Assembly: GCF_001425835.1 (NCBI RefSeq)
Contig: NZ_LMDP01000003.1
Span: 1-64,000, forward strand
Reading direction: 5' to 3'
DNA: 64,000 nt
Source of the DNA: Afipia sp. Root123D2
GTDB lineage: Bacteria; Pseudomonadota; Alphaproteobacteria; Rhizobiales; Xanthobacteraceae
Shown here: one piece after another, positions 22,174 through 30,490 of the stretch
Position numbering within the stretch: the stretch's first letter is position 1
Layout of the letters: each line of letters begins with the position of its first letter
Made by a program: the position numbers and the translations under genes
The notes under the pieces: model-generated
Database searches by the model: none
What the model was told of the DNA's origin: nothing
What the model saw: the letters and a program-made list of their open reading frames with translations, nothing else

Positions 22174-22311
22174 GGTCGGTGGAATTACCGAGGTAAAATA
22201 ATAACAGATTCAGGCCCGAAAGGGGCAAATCGCGCGCCATAAGCAGGTTTCGCCTCGCCGCCGTCAAGGGCGGCCGAGGTCAAAATCCGCGAAAATCGGA
22301 AGCTTGTACGC

Positions 22312-23733
22312 TCACCGCCCGCGCAACTGCTCCAGCGCGCCCGACGAGGCGAAACCGTCCGCCGGAGCGCCGATCGAAGCCTGGAACGAGCGCAGCGCCT
22401 TGCGAGTCTCGCCGCCAAGCCGGCCGTCCGCATCGCCACGATAGAAGCCGCGCCGCGCCAGCAACTGCTGCAACTCGAGCCGCTCGGCGCGGGACAGCAC
22501 TCGCTCCTGCCGCGGCCACGCCTGCACGAACGGCGCGCCGCCGCGCAGACGATCGGCGAAATGACCGATGGCGAGCGCATACGACTCCGCCGGATTGTAG
22601 CGCAGGATGGCGCGGAAATTCGCCAGCATCAGGAAACCCGGACCGTCGGCCCCCGCGGGCGCAAGCAGGAACGCCTTGTCGCTCGGGCGCGGAAACGCCT
22701 TGCCGTCCGGACGCCGCACGCCGAGATGCTGCCACTGCGCCAGCGAGTAGGTCTTGGCGCGATCCGCCAGCATGTAGTTGAAGCCCTGCGGCACCGCGAC
22801 CTCGTAGCCCCAGGTTTCGCCCGGCTGCCAGCCATCCTTCTTGAGCTTGTTGGCGGTCGAGGCGATCAGGTCGGCGACATTGCCGACCGCGTCGCGGCGG
22901 CCGTCGCCGTCGAAATCGACCGCATAGCGCTTGAACGCCGTCGGCATGAACTGGGTCGGGCCGAACGCGCCGGCCCACGAGCCGACCATCTCATCCGGCG
23001 TCAGATCGCCGCGATTGAGGATCTCCAGCGCTGCGAGAAATTCATCCTTGAAGTATTTCTGGCGTCGGCCGACGCAGGCGAGCGTCGCGGTCGAGCGCAG
23101 CACCGGACGGTCGCCGCCCTGCGTCGAATAATTCGACTCGATACCCCAGATCGACGCGATGATGTGACGATCGACGCCATAGGCGCGCTCGACCGCATCG
23201 AACTGCGGCTTGTACTTCGCCAGCACCTCGCGACCCTTGGCGATGCGGGTGTCGTTCACCAGCACATCAAGATAATCCCACACCGACTTGGTGAATTCGG
23301 GCTGGGCGTCGATGAAGTCCATGATCTTCAGGTCGGGCGTGAGGCCGGACGTGAAGCGGCGGAAGTTTGCCTCGGTAACGCCGCGATGCGCGGCGGCGGG
23401 CCACATCCGCGCGACGCAATTGCCGAAATCGTTGGCCGAGGCGCGGATCGCCTGCGCCGTCATCAGCGGATGGCCGGACGCGCCGTCCTCGCCGCTCCAT
23501 TCTTTGGCGGGCGCGGCGCCGAGCTGCGCCACCCGCCGTTTCGGCGCGGGCGCGGGGCGGGTCGCCGGCGGTGCTGACGAGATCGTGCCGGTGTATTCGG
23601 CACGCGACGACATCACCGGGCCGCCGCCGGATGAACCCTGCGCGCAGGCCGAAACCGACAGCGCGCTCGCGCCCAACATGGTCACCGCAGCAGCGCGGCT
23701 GAACCGGCCGCCGATCATCTCCGAAACACGCAT
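22312..23733 (-). CDS. Lytic murein transglycosylase, MltB family, probable lipoprotein
   Basis: A 473-residue enzyme that cleaves peptidoglycan with formation of 1,6-anhydromuramic ends. Starting at ATG 23733, a signal peptide ends in the lipobox LSVSAC, pointing to an outer-membrane lipoprotein. The catalytic domain (about 100-390) has the active-site Glu in IASIWGIESNYST (about residue 200) and the MltB motifs GSWAGAFGPTQFMPTAFK and AVGNVADLIASTANKLKKDG. The last 60 residues form a peptidoglycan-binding repeat (LLARRGFYRGDADGRLGGET). An upstream in-frame start at 23781 would extend the N-terminus and weaken the signal peptide. Roles are wall turnover and insertion of envelope machines. Confidence 0.93.
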   Translation of the reverse strand: MRVSEMIGGRFSRAAAVTMLGASALSVSACAQGSSGGGPVMSSRAEYTGTISSAPPATRPAPAPKRRVAQLGAAPAKEWSGEDGASGHPLMTAQAIRASANDFGNCVARMWPAAAHRGVTEANFRRFTSGLTPDLKIMDFIDAQPEFTKSVWDYLDVLVNDTRIAKGREVLAKYKPQFDAVERAYGVDRHIIASIWGIESNYSTQGGDRPVLRSTATLACVGRRQKYFKDEFLAALEILNRGDLTPDEMVGSWAGAFGPTQFMPTAFKRYAVDFDGDGRRDAVGNVADLIASTANKLKKDGWQPGETWGYEVAVPQGFNYMLADRAKTYSLAQWQHLGVRRPDGKAFPRPSDKAFLLAPAGADGPGFLMLANFRAILRYNPAESYALAIGHFADRLRGGAPFVQAWPRQERVLSRAERLELQQLLARRGFYRGDADGRLGGETRKALRSFQASIGAPADGFASSGALEQLRGR

Positions 23734-23850
23734 GAGAACCCACCCGATACGCAACAAAACCCCGACGGTTAGGAGGCCCATTTAGGGTTTCGATCAGCTT
23801 AACAGGCAGGCTTTTTTTGGCGACCGAATGGCGCAGGCATCTACATTTGT

Positions 23851-23939
23851 TGTCATCGCCGGGCTTGTCCCGGCGATCCCGATAAGGCGGGCACCATGCC
23901 TCCCTGAGCGGGATGGCCGGAACAAGTCCGGCCATGACA
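23851..23939. repeat. Dispersed palindromic repeat, family A, copy 4
   Basis: TGTCATCGCCGGGCTTGTCC ... GGCCGGAACAAGTCCGGCCATGACA; each end is itself a hairpin (CGCCGGG-cttgt-CCCGGCG and GGCCGG-aacaagt-CCGGCC). It separates the divergent transglycosylase and galU genes. Confidence 0.8.
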
Positions 23940-24084
23940 GATCAAACCTCGCAAACCACGATCATACATCCGCCTTTGTTCCCGGCTGCAAACAGGATAC
24001 GAGGGAACCATTGCCGTTCCCGAAATTTAATAGCCGCCTGCCTTTGACCCCACCAGTCCAAGATTCACCAATCCAAAGAGCCAC

Positions 24085-24957
24085 ATGAAAATCCGCAAAG
24101 CTGTGTTCCCCGTCGCCGGTCTCGGCACCCGCTTCCTGCCCGCCACCAAGGCGATGCCGAAGGAGATGCTCACCGTGGTCGACCGCCCGCTGATCCAGCA
24201 TGTGGTCGACGAAGCGCTGGAAGCCGGGATCGAGCACCTGGTGTTCGTCACCGGCCGCAACAAGGGCGTGATCGAGGATCACTTCGACCGCCCCTATGAG
24301 CTGGAAGACACGCTGAAGGAGCGCAACAAGCTCAAGGAAATGGACATCCTCGAACGCGACCAGCCGGAAGCGGGCGCGACATCGTTCACCCGCCAGCAGG
24401 CGCCGCTCGGGCTCGGCCACGCGGTGTGGTGCGCGCGCGACATCGTCGGCGACGAGCCGTTCGCGGTGCTGCTGCCGGACGTGCTGGTGAAGAACAAGCC
24501 GAGCGGCCTGAAGCAGATGATCGACGCCGCCAATGCGGCGGGCGCCGACAAGGCGAACATCGTCGCGGTGGAAGAAGTGCCGATGGACCAGGTCCACATG
24601 TACGGCGTGGTCGGCGTCGGCAAGACCAGGGGCGACCTGTTCGAACTCAACGGCATGGTCGAAAAGCCGAAGAAGGAAGTGGCGCCGTCGAACCTCTCGA
24701 TCACCGGGCGCTACATTCTGCAGCCGGAAATCTTCAACGTGCTGGAAACGCAGGAGCGCGGCGCCGGCGGCGAAATCCAGCTCACCGACGCCATGCTCGG
24801 CCTCGCCCGGACGCAGCCGTTCTACGGCTTCAAGTTCAAGGGCAAGAGCTACGACTGCGGCTCGAAGTCGGGATTCTTGGCCGCCAACATCGCCTATGCG
24901 ATGGACCGCGAGGATCTGCGCAGCGATCTGCTGACGGAAATGAAGAAATATATTTGA
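24085..24957 (+). CDS. galU: UTP-glucose-1-phosphate uridylyltransferase
   Basis: A 290-residue nucleotidyltransferase that makes UDP-glucose, the donor for exopolysaccharide, lipopolysaccharide and glucan synthesis. The N-terminal signature FPVAGLGTRFLPATKAMPKE (about 8-27) binds the UTP phosphates, and VDRPLIQHVVDEAL, GLGHAVWCA (about 111-119), EKPK and GRYIL motifs follow in the usual order. Length matches bacterial GalU. It stands alone, 28 bases before a family B repeat. Confidence 0.97.
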   Translation: MKIRKAVFPVAGLGTRFLPATKAMPKEMLTVVDRPLIQHVVDEALEAGIEHLVFVTGRNKGVIEDHFDRPYELEDTLKERNKLKEMDILERDQPEAGATSFTRQQAPLGLGHAVWCARDIVGDEPFAVLLPDVLVKNKPSGLKQMIDAANAAGADKANIVAVEEVPMDQVHMYGVVGVGKTRGDLFELNGMVEKPKKEVAPSNLSITGRYILQPEIFNVLETQERGAGGEIQLTDAMLGLARTQPFYGFKFKGKSYDCGSKSGFLAANIAYAMDREDLRSDLLTEMKKYI

Positions 24958-24968
24958 GAGCCGTAAAA

Positions 24969-25030
24969 AGCCCCCTCACCCGGTCTCTCGCTACGCTCGA
25001 AACCACCCCCTCCCACGAGGGGAGAGGGGA
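24969..25030. repeat. Dispersed repeat, family B, copy 2
   Basis: AGCCCCCTCACCCGGTCTCTC followed by gctacgctcgaaaccaccccctcccacgagg-ggagagggg. It resembles the repeat at 11824-11937 and falls between convergent galU and the response regulator gene. Confidence 0.6.
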
Positions 25031-25042
25031 AGTGAGAAACGC

Positions 25043-25411
25043 TCAATGCCTCAGCGCGTGCTGCGCCTCGCGCAGCACGTCGAGCGGCACCCACGGCTTG
25101 GCCATGAACTTGGTGCCATCCGGCAGGCGGCGCACGCGCGGCGCGCCCGACGTCACAACGATACGCAATTCGGGAAAGCGCTCGCGCGCCTGATGCGCGA
25201 ACTCGATGCCGTCCATGTCGCCGGCGAGTTCAACATCGGTGAAGATCATCGCAAGACGCGAGCCGATCTGATCGAGCACAGCGAGCGCCGCCTCCGCGCT
25301 TTCGCACTGAACCACGCGCATGTCGCTTTCCTCAAGCAGCATGCTGACCAGCGCGCGCTGCATCAGGTCATCCTCGACGACAAGGGCGGTCGGAGTGAGA
25401 GCCTGTCCCAT
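25043..25411 (-). CDS. Stand-alone response regulator receiver protein
   Basis: GGAGG six bases before ATG at 25411 fixes the start, giving 122 residues with only a receiver domain. The acidic pair is Glu13-Asp14-Asp15 (VVEDDLMQR), the phospho-acceptor Asp59 (IFTDVELAGDMDG), a Ser/Thr in VVTSGAP and the conserved Lys in KFMAKPWVPLDVL. The wording resembles receivers that serve hybrid histidine kinase / HWE-kinase networks in Rhizobiales. There is no kinase gene beside it, so partner and output are unknown. Confidence 0.9.
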   Translation of the reverse strand: MGQALTPTALVVEDDLMQRALVSMLLEESDMRVVQCESAEAALAVLDQIGSRLAMIFTDVELAGDMDGIEFAHQARERFPELRIVVTSGAPRVRRLPDGTKFMAKPWVPLDVLREAQHALRH

Positions 25412-25884
25412 CGGAACCTCCGTTGTTGTTTTGAGTGTCGAGAAGTTAATGCGCGCACGCCGCGATGGTTGCGCAGAAACCCGCAAAGCGTGTGGATGAA
25501 TGAGGAGATTGGGAGCGGAACAGCGCAGAGCGGATCAGGCGAAGCGCACACGCCGGGAACAGGTTAGACGAAACGCGTACCGATGCGTTGGTGCCGCAGC
25601 CAGAAACCGGCAAAAGAAGCTGCGTCCATCATCCCCGTTGCGGCCGGTTGTCACCCGGCGCATGCGAGGGAGATAACGCGGGAATAGGAGGGAAGTTCGG
25701 ATAAAGGATGAATCTGGTCGGAATTGAATAGCCCAGATCCGCCGCGACACATCCCAATTTTGCTTAATTATCTATTCCGCTCGTTAGAATCTTGCTTCGC
25801 GACAACGAAAGAAAGCGCGCGCGCAACACCGGATTCTGCGCGCGCGGGCATTGACTCATGCTGGTGTCAAGGTGCCTGCTGATG
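25412..25884. other. Gene-free stretch with one strong inverted repeat
   Basis: No supported coding frame lies here. The only clear structure is at 25816-25846: CGCGCGCGCA-N11-TGCGCGCGCG, a perfect ten-base-arm inverted repeat. It lies about 40 bases before the relic of an ABC permease and may be an operator or hairpin left from that gene's control region. Confidence 0.5.
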
Positions 25885-26107
25885 CGACGCGGTGATGGTG
25901 TTCTTAGTCGTGTTCGCCCACGCGTTTCAGGGCGTGCGCGAGGGCATGGGCCTGCTGATCGCCACCGCCCAAGGCTCGTTCGATGCCAACGGCGTGTTCG
26001 CCGCGATGATCGTCGTTGCCGTGGTGGCGCTACTGGCGGAATGGCTTCTGACCATGGTAGAGAACCGGCTGCTGACGCGGCGGCCGAATACGAGCGTCAA
26101 CGACTAG
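25885..26107 (+). pseudogene. ABC transporter permease relic (NitT/TauT type)
   Basis: The readable frame ends GLLIATAQGSFDANGVFAAM, then IVVAVVALLAEWLLTMVENR, a close match to the C-terminus of nitrate/taurine-type ABC permeases. Just before it stands VFLVVFAHAFQGVRE, which in whole permeases lies about 60 or more residues earlier. The two pieces are joined directly at 'gaggg|catgggc' (about 25943), so the intervening part is gone. The upstream helices are missing as well. I infer a gene eroded by deletions; any product would be a 71-residue membrane peptide. Confidence 0.6.
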
Positions 26108-26122
26108 AGTCTCGCTAACAAC

Positions 26123-27832
26123 CTAGCGCTGCACGCGCACGCCAAGCATCACGATGGTCCCGCGCGAACTCGCGCCGGGGACCGAGCTTTCCAGCCAGTC
26201 GTGGCGGATGCTGCCCTTGATGTGGAAGGTGCGGCTGAGTTTGTAGATCAGATCGGCCTCCGCGAAATAGCGCTTGTCGGAGCGCGCCTCGTCGTAATCG
26301 GTGGTGCCGTAGCCGAGCTTGGCGGTGCCGATCAGCCAGCGGCGGAAGGCGTGATCGACCTGAAAAACATAATCGCGGGTCAGCGAGCCGGACACGCCGG
26401 GCAGCGTGGTCTCGTCGATCGACGACGTCGCGTTGAGGCGCACAGTGGTCAACCCGGTCGCGGTCCACACCAGCGATGCGCTGGTCAGCAGGCCGCTCAG
26501 GCGCTCAAGGCGCGGGTCGTCGTAGTTGCGCAGCGAGTAACCGGCGGCGACCTCGCCGGTCAGCAGCCGCGAGAATTCGAACGACGTTCCGGCCTTGGCG
26601 TAGCCGCCGGTCGAATTGCGCCGGTAGCCCGAGCGATCGAATTCGGTTTCGTGGATGCGGGTATCGCCCTCGATTTCGCCGAACGGTTTGACGCCTGGCA
26701 TCAGGTCGTAACTGATGCGGGCGATGCCGCCATACTGGTCGAAGTTGCGGTCGGCGTTGCTGGTCGCGGTGCCGTCGGTGAGATGCGAATACTGATAGGT
26801 GGTGTGATCGGCGGTGGCGGCGAGCGACACCTGCAGACGGTTGAAATCTTGCTCGACGCCGGCGGTGGCGCCCGTGGTGAAAGCAAGCGGATATCTGCTC
26901 AGGCCCGCCTGGATGTTCGGGCTGCCGGGATTGTCGGTAGCGATGCGCAGCCGCAGTTCGGAATTGATCCGTGTGTCGCGCGTCACGTCGATACGTCCGG
27001 CGACCTTGCCGGTGAAATCGGGGCGATCGATGTTGGTCGGCATCGGCGCGACTTCGCCGTCGACCGGCGGAAAGGTCCGGCTGTAACCGGTGAACGAGCC
27101 GCGCAGGTCGGCGACCAGCGAGTGGCGGCTCCACTGCGAAGCGATCAGCAACTCGGGCGAGATCACGTAAAACGGCGAGGCCTTTGGCACATCAAGACGG
27201 CCGGGATTGGTGTCGTAGCCGCCCATGATTTCGACCGCGGCCTTGCTAAGAAACGGGCCGGTGTGAAATCCAACGTTGCCGAACGGATCGTCGTCGACCT
27301 TCAACGGGCGACGCGGCGGCTGGCCGACAGCGATGCCCGCGACCGAGGCTGAGACCGGCGGACGGCGCGTGCCGCGCAGTGCGGTGTCGGGCGAGATCGG
27401 CGAATTGCCGGGGCCGACGACTTTCGGCTTCGGCGTGCCGGGATAGGGCTTGGGACGGATGCGCTTGCGATTAAGCGAGTCGTAGCCGGCGACAGCCGCT
27501 CCCGATGCCGGCACGTCGTAGGTCGGGATCCGGCCGATCCGCGATGGCGCGGTCGCGCCCCGCAGTCGCGTGGCGTCGGGATTGTCCATCATGGTGCTGT
27601 CGGTCGCGGTGCTGCCGGTGGCGGCGTTCTGCGCGGTCCGCCGCAACGCTGACTGATCGGCCGGCGCGAAGCCGCCGCGCGACGGATTGAGCATGTCGGT
27701 GAGCGACTGGGCGGATGCAGGCACGGGAGCACTCGCGATCAGGCACGCGGCCGCGCACGCCGCCAGCGCGCGCCTGTTTCGCGCGCGGTGACCGCGATTT
27801 CGCAACCGGAGGGGCTTTCGCCCTGAACGCAC
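26123..27832 (-). CDS. Outer-membrane beta-barrel protein
   Basis: A 569-residue exported protein. A signal peptide (LAACAAACLIASAPVPASAQ) ends near residue 41. Residues about 45-190 are Pro/Arg-rich and unstructured. From about 190 on, alternating polar and hydrophobic short strands appear repeatedly (VEIMGGYDTNPGRLD, SLVADLRGSFTGYSRTFP, TRINSELRLRIATDN ... TAKLGYGTTDYDEARSDKRY) and the chain ends in VMLGVRVQR, a terminal strand fitting outer-membrane insertion. This matches the 'outer membrane beta-barrel' proteins of Rhizobiales that are sometimes linked to polysaccharide export. The next gene, kdsD, is divergent. The cargo is unknown. Confidence 0.8.
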   Translation of the reverse strand: MRSGRKPLRLRNRGHRARNRRALAACAAACLIASAPVPASAQSLTDMLNPSRGGFAPADQSALRRTAQNAATGSTATDSTMMDNPDATRLRGATAPSRIGRIPTYDVPASGAAVAGYDSLNRKRIRPKPYPGTPKPKVVGPGNSPISPDTALRGTRRPPVSASVAGIAVGQPPRRPLKVDDDPFGNVGFHTGPFLSKAAVEIMGGYDTNPGRLDVPKASPFYVISPELLIASQWSRHSLVADLRGSFTGYSRTFPPVDGEVAPMPTNIDRPDFTGKVAGRIDVTRDTRINSELRLRIATDNPGSPNIQAGLSRYPLAFTTGATAGVEQDFNRLQVSLAATADHTTYQYSHLTDGTATSNADRNFDQYGGIARISYDLMPGVKPFGEIEGDTRIHETEFDRSGYRRNSTGGYAKAGTSFEFSRLLTGEVAAGYSLRNYDDPRLERLSGLLTSASLVWTATGLTTVRLNATSSIDETTLPGVSGSLTRDYVFQVDHAFRRWLIGTAKLGYGTTDYDEARSDKRYFAEADLIYKLSRTFHIKGSIRHDWLESSVPGASSRGTIVMLGVRVQR

Positions 27833-28062
27833 GTCTCACCAGCCTTTCCGGCCAAGCCGAAAACCGCAACAAATTGAGATGCTTGCGGAAAACGTCCGCC
27901 GCCCCGCACGGCAACGCGCAGGGTTAATGGAGTTAAAACAATTATGGTTAATGAGCCGTTGAGAACCGCCGGCGGCTTCGCGTTATGTCGTTGAACGTGC
28001 TAGGGGAAACTCCGGATGGCGCGTCGTTTCATGCGAGGCCCGTCGCTCCTGGAAAGCTTCAC

Positions 28063-29040
28063 ATGACCTCCACAACACCGCCGGCGATCGCTTCCGCGCT
28101 GCGCACCCTCGACACCGAAGCCGATGGCATCACCGCGCTCGTCGACGCCCTGCAGAACGGCCTCGGCGCTCCGTTCACCGCCGCCGTCGATCTGGTGCGC
28201 AATGCCAAGGGCCGCCTGATCGTGACCGGACTCGGCAAGTCGGGACACATCGGCCGCAAGATGGCGGCGACCTTCGCCTCCACCGGCACCCCCGCCTTCT
28301 TCGTCCACGCCGCCGAAGCGAGCCACGGCGATCTCGGCATGATCACCGCCGACGATGTCATTCTGGCGCTGTCGTGGTCCGGCGAAACCGCCGAACTCAA
28401 GAACCTGATCAACTATTCGCGGCGTTTCCGCATCGGGCTGATCGCGGTCACCTCCGAGGCGGAATCGACGCTGGGCGCGGCCGCCGACGTGGCTTTGACA
28501 CTGCCGAAGGCACGCGAAGCCTGTCCGCACAATCTTGCGCCGACAACATCGTCGCTGATGCAGCTCGCGCTCGGCGACGCACTCGCGGTCGCGCTGCTGG
28601 AAAGCCGCGGCTTCACCGCACTCGATTTCGGCGTGCTGCATCCATCCGGCAAGCTCGGCGCGATGCTGAAATTCGTTCGCGACCTGATGCACATCGACAC
28701 TGCGATTCCGTTGAAGCCGCTCGGCGCGAAAATGTCCGAGGCATTGGTCGAGATGACATCGAAGGGCTTCGGCTGCGTCGGCATCATCGACACGCGCGGC
28801 GAGATCGCCGGCATCGTCACCGATGGCGACTTGCGCCGCCACATGCGGCCGGACCTGATGACCGCCAGCGTCGATGAGGTGATGACGAAAAATCCGAAGA
28901 CCATCAGTCCCGATCTGCTGGCGAGCGAGGCGCTTGAAATCCTCAACTCATCGAAGATCACCGCGCTGATCGTCACTGACGGCAAGACACCCGTCGGCAT
29001 CGTTCACTTGCACGACATCCTGCGCGCCGGCGTGGCCTGA
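28063..29040 (+). CDS. kdsD: Arabinose-5-phosphate isomerase (KpsF/GutQ family)
   Basis: A 325-residue enzyme converting ribulose 5-phosphate to arabinose 5-phosphate, the first step to Kdo for lipopolysaccharide. With ATG at 28063 (GGAAAG nine bases upstream) the chain starts with a SIS sugar isomerase domain (about 45-175: VTGLGKSGHIGRKMAATFAS, HGDLGMI, SWSGETAELKNL) followed by two CBS repeats (about 205-325: GCVGIIDTRGEIAGIVTDGD and ALIVTDGKTPVGIVHLHDIL). An in-frame GTG/ATG start at 27985 would add 26 residues without homology. Convergent with the CMD-family gene. Confidence 0.93.
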   Translation: MTSTTPPAIASALRTLDTEADGITALVDALQNGLGAPFTAAVDLVRNAKGRLIVTGLGKSGHIGRKMAATFASTGTPAFFVHAAEASHGDLGMITADDVILALSWSGETAELKNLINYSRRFRIGLIAVTSEAESTLGAAADVALTLPKAREACPHNLAPTTSSLMQLALGDALAVALLESRGFTALDFGVLHPSGKLGAMLKFVRDLMHIDTAIPLKPLGAKMSEALVEMTSKGFGCVGIIDTRGEIAGIVTDGDLRRHMRPDLMTASVDEVMTKNPKTISPDLLASEALEILNSSKITALIVTDGKTPVGIVHLHDILRAGVA

Positions 29041-29049
29041 CCGCTTCGC

Positions 29050-29595
29050 TCAGCTTTCCGGAAAGCGCATCGCTGTCGGCTCCAGCGGCAGATCGAGCCC
29101 GTTGGCGAGGTAGGCGACGGTCCGGTAGAATCCGCAGAGCTGAAAGATCTCCAGAATTTTCGCACCGTCGAAGTACGCGGCGAGCGCTTCGAACTCCCTG
29201 CGGGTCAGCGTCGCGCGATGATGGAGCGCATCGACCGCCGCGATCAGCGCCTGCTCGGCATCGGTCCAGCACGCAGCTTCCGCGGGTTCGAGGACGGTTG
29301 CCCTCACCTGCTCGCCGGTCAGCTTCGCTGCCTGTGCAAAGATCGTGACATGGACACCCCACTCGTATTCGCATCGGGTCAGCGCGCAGGTGCGGTCGAT
29401 CACGATTTCCCGCTCGCGCAGCGACAACGGCCCACGATCGAGCAAACTGGCGGCGCGGAACTTGGTCCATGCCCGTTTCGACGTCGCGATGGTGCGGAAC
29501 AGAACCAGCGGCGGAACGTCCTGTGGCATGATGCGGTCGCAATCGGCCTGAATGTCCGCCGCATACGGCGGCTCCAGCGGAGCTAATCGTGACAT
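29050..29595 (-). CDS. Carboxymuconolactone decarboxylase / AhpD-like family protein
   Basis: A 181-residue protein of the AhpD-like fold. The core has FRAASLLDRGPLSLREREIV, then RTCALTRCEYEWGVHVTIFA, where the Glu/Cys/His positions match the family's active site (only one Cys instead of the CxxC of AhpD). It lies head-to-head with an HxlR-type regulator and the gap holds two identical dyads, so the regulator very probably controls it. Family members act as alkylperoxidases or decarboxylases; the single Cys argues against a normal AhpD peroxidase. Confidence 0.85.
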   Translation of the reverse strand: MSRLAPLEPPYAADIQADCDRIMPQDVPPLVLFRTIATSKRAWTKFRAASLLDRGPLSLREREIVIDRTCALTRCEYEWGVHVTIFAQAAKLTGEQVRATVLEPAEAACWTDAEQALIAAVDALHHRATLTRREFEALAAYFDGAKILEIFQLCGFYRTVAYLANGLDLPLEPTAMRFPES

Positions 29596-29609
29596 GGCAC
29601 TATCCCTTT

Positions 29610-29646
29610 GCTACAGTAAATGTAGCATCGCTACACTAATTGTAGC
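29610..29646. promoter_or_regulatory. Two tandem operators for the HxlR regulator
   Basis: GCTACA-gtaaa-TGTAGC at 29610-29626 and GCTACA-ctaat-TGTAGC at 29630-29646 are two 17-base dyads whose centres are 20 bases (two helical turns) apart. They fill the 77-base gap between the divergent CMD and HxlR genes. HxlR-family proteins bind dyads of this size as dimers, and two dimers on one DNA face would be expected to repress or switch both genes. Confidence 0.75.
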
Positions 29647-29672
29647 AAGATACTTTTCGCAGAGACGCGCCA

Positions 29673-30032
29673 GTGACTAAGCCGCAACCAGCAAAACCGC
29701 CATCGGCGAAACCCGCGAAATCCGTTCGCGGCTCGCAATCCGGGCGGCCGATCATGGTCCTGCTCGATCTTTTAGGCCGGCGATGGACCCTGAGGATCGT
29801 CTGGGAATTGCGCGACAGCACGCTGACGTCGCGCGAATTGCGCACCGCTTGCGATGACGCATCGCCGACCGTGATACAGCAGCGGCTGACGGAATTGCGC
29901 GACGCGGGACTGGTTGAGAAACTGGCCGAGGGCGGCTATCGCCTCTCCGCGGGCGGGCACGAGCTGTTCGAACTGTTCATGCCGCTCCACCAGTTCGCCG
30001 ATCGCTGGAACAGGCGGCAGAAGACCGCTTGA
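29673..30032 (+). CDS. HxlR-family transcriptional regulator
   Basis: A 119-residue winged-helix protein started by GTG at 29673. After a basic 28-residue tail come the HxlR features: RPIMVLLDLLGRRWTLRIVW, ELRDSTLTSRELRTACDDAS, PTVIQQRLTELRDAGLVEKL and the wing GGYRLSAGGHELF. The usual N-terminal Cys just before the 'gRW' helix is absent, so redox or aldehyde sensing through that Cys is unlikely. Divergent CMD-family gene and twin dyads suggest autoregulation and control of the neighbour. Confidence 0.9.
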   Translation: MTKPQPAKPPSAKPAKSVRGSQSGRPIMVLLDLLGRRWTLRIVWELRDSTLTSRELRTACDDASPTVIQQRLTELRDAGLVEKLAEGGYRLSAGGHELFELFMPLHQFADRWNRRQKTA

Positions 30033-30035
30033 GCG

Positions 30036-30479
30036 CTACGCAGGCCCGACGCGCAGACTCGCGCCATCGGCCTGAACCACCTTGACCCTGCTGCCGGCCG
30101 GCGCGTCGGCGCCCGAGACACGCCAGATCGTGTCGTCGATCTTCACGGTGCCGATACCATCGAGGATCGGCTTGTCGAGCGTAAACTCGCGGCCGACCAG
30201 ACCCTCCGCCCGGCGATTGAGAAATGGCTTGTCGGTAGGCGCCTCATTGCGGCGGGCGAAGTGGCGCCACAGCGGCACCATCGCCAGCGACAGCACCGCG
30301 AACACCAGAAACTGGCTTTGCCACGACGACACGATGAAGAACGACAGCAGGCCGACGATCAGCGCCGCGATGCCGAGCCACAGCATGAACACGCCGGGCG
30401 CGAAAGTCTCGATACCCATCAGCACGACGGCGAGAATGAGCCAGTTCCAGGTCCCGAGCTTTGCAACGATATCGATCAT
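30036..30479 (-). CDS. NfeD-family membrane protein
   Basis: A 147-residue protein with three or so hydrophobic helices (NWLILAVVLMGIETFAPGVF, LWLGIAALIVGLLSFFIV, FLVFAVLSLAMVPLWR) followed by a small soluble OB-fold domain (about 85-147: GREFTLDKPILDGIGTVKID, WRVSGADAPAGSRVKVVQAD). This is the short NfeD form that partners with an SPFH/stomatin protein, whose gene ends 11 bases upstream. Together they are thought to organise membrane microdomains and quality control by membrane proteases. Same strand, clear operon. Confidence 0.92.
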   Translation of the reverse strand: MIDIVAKLGTWNWLILAVVLMGIETFAPGVFMLWLGIAALIVGLLSFFIVSSWQSQFLVFAVLSLAMVPLWRHFARRNEAPTDKPFLNRRAEGLVGREFTLDKPILDGIGTVKIDDTIWRVSGADAPAGSRVKVVQADGASLRVGPA

Positions 30480-30490
30480 GATCGGGATAC

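Noticed and set aside
19717-22242. An 841-codon plus-strand frame across a repeat, the DUF1236 gene and the DUF459 gene
   Set aside because: It spans a terminator and a dispersed repeat and is antisense to two real genes.
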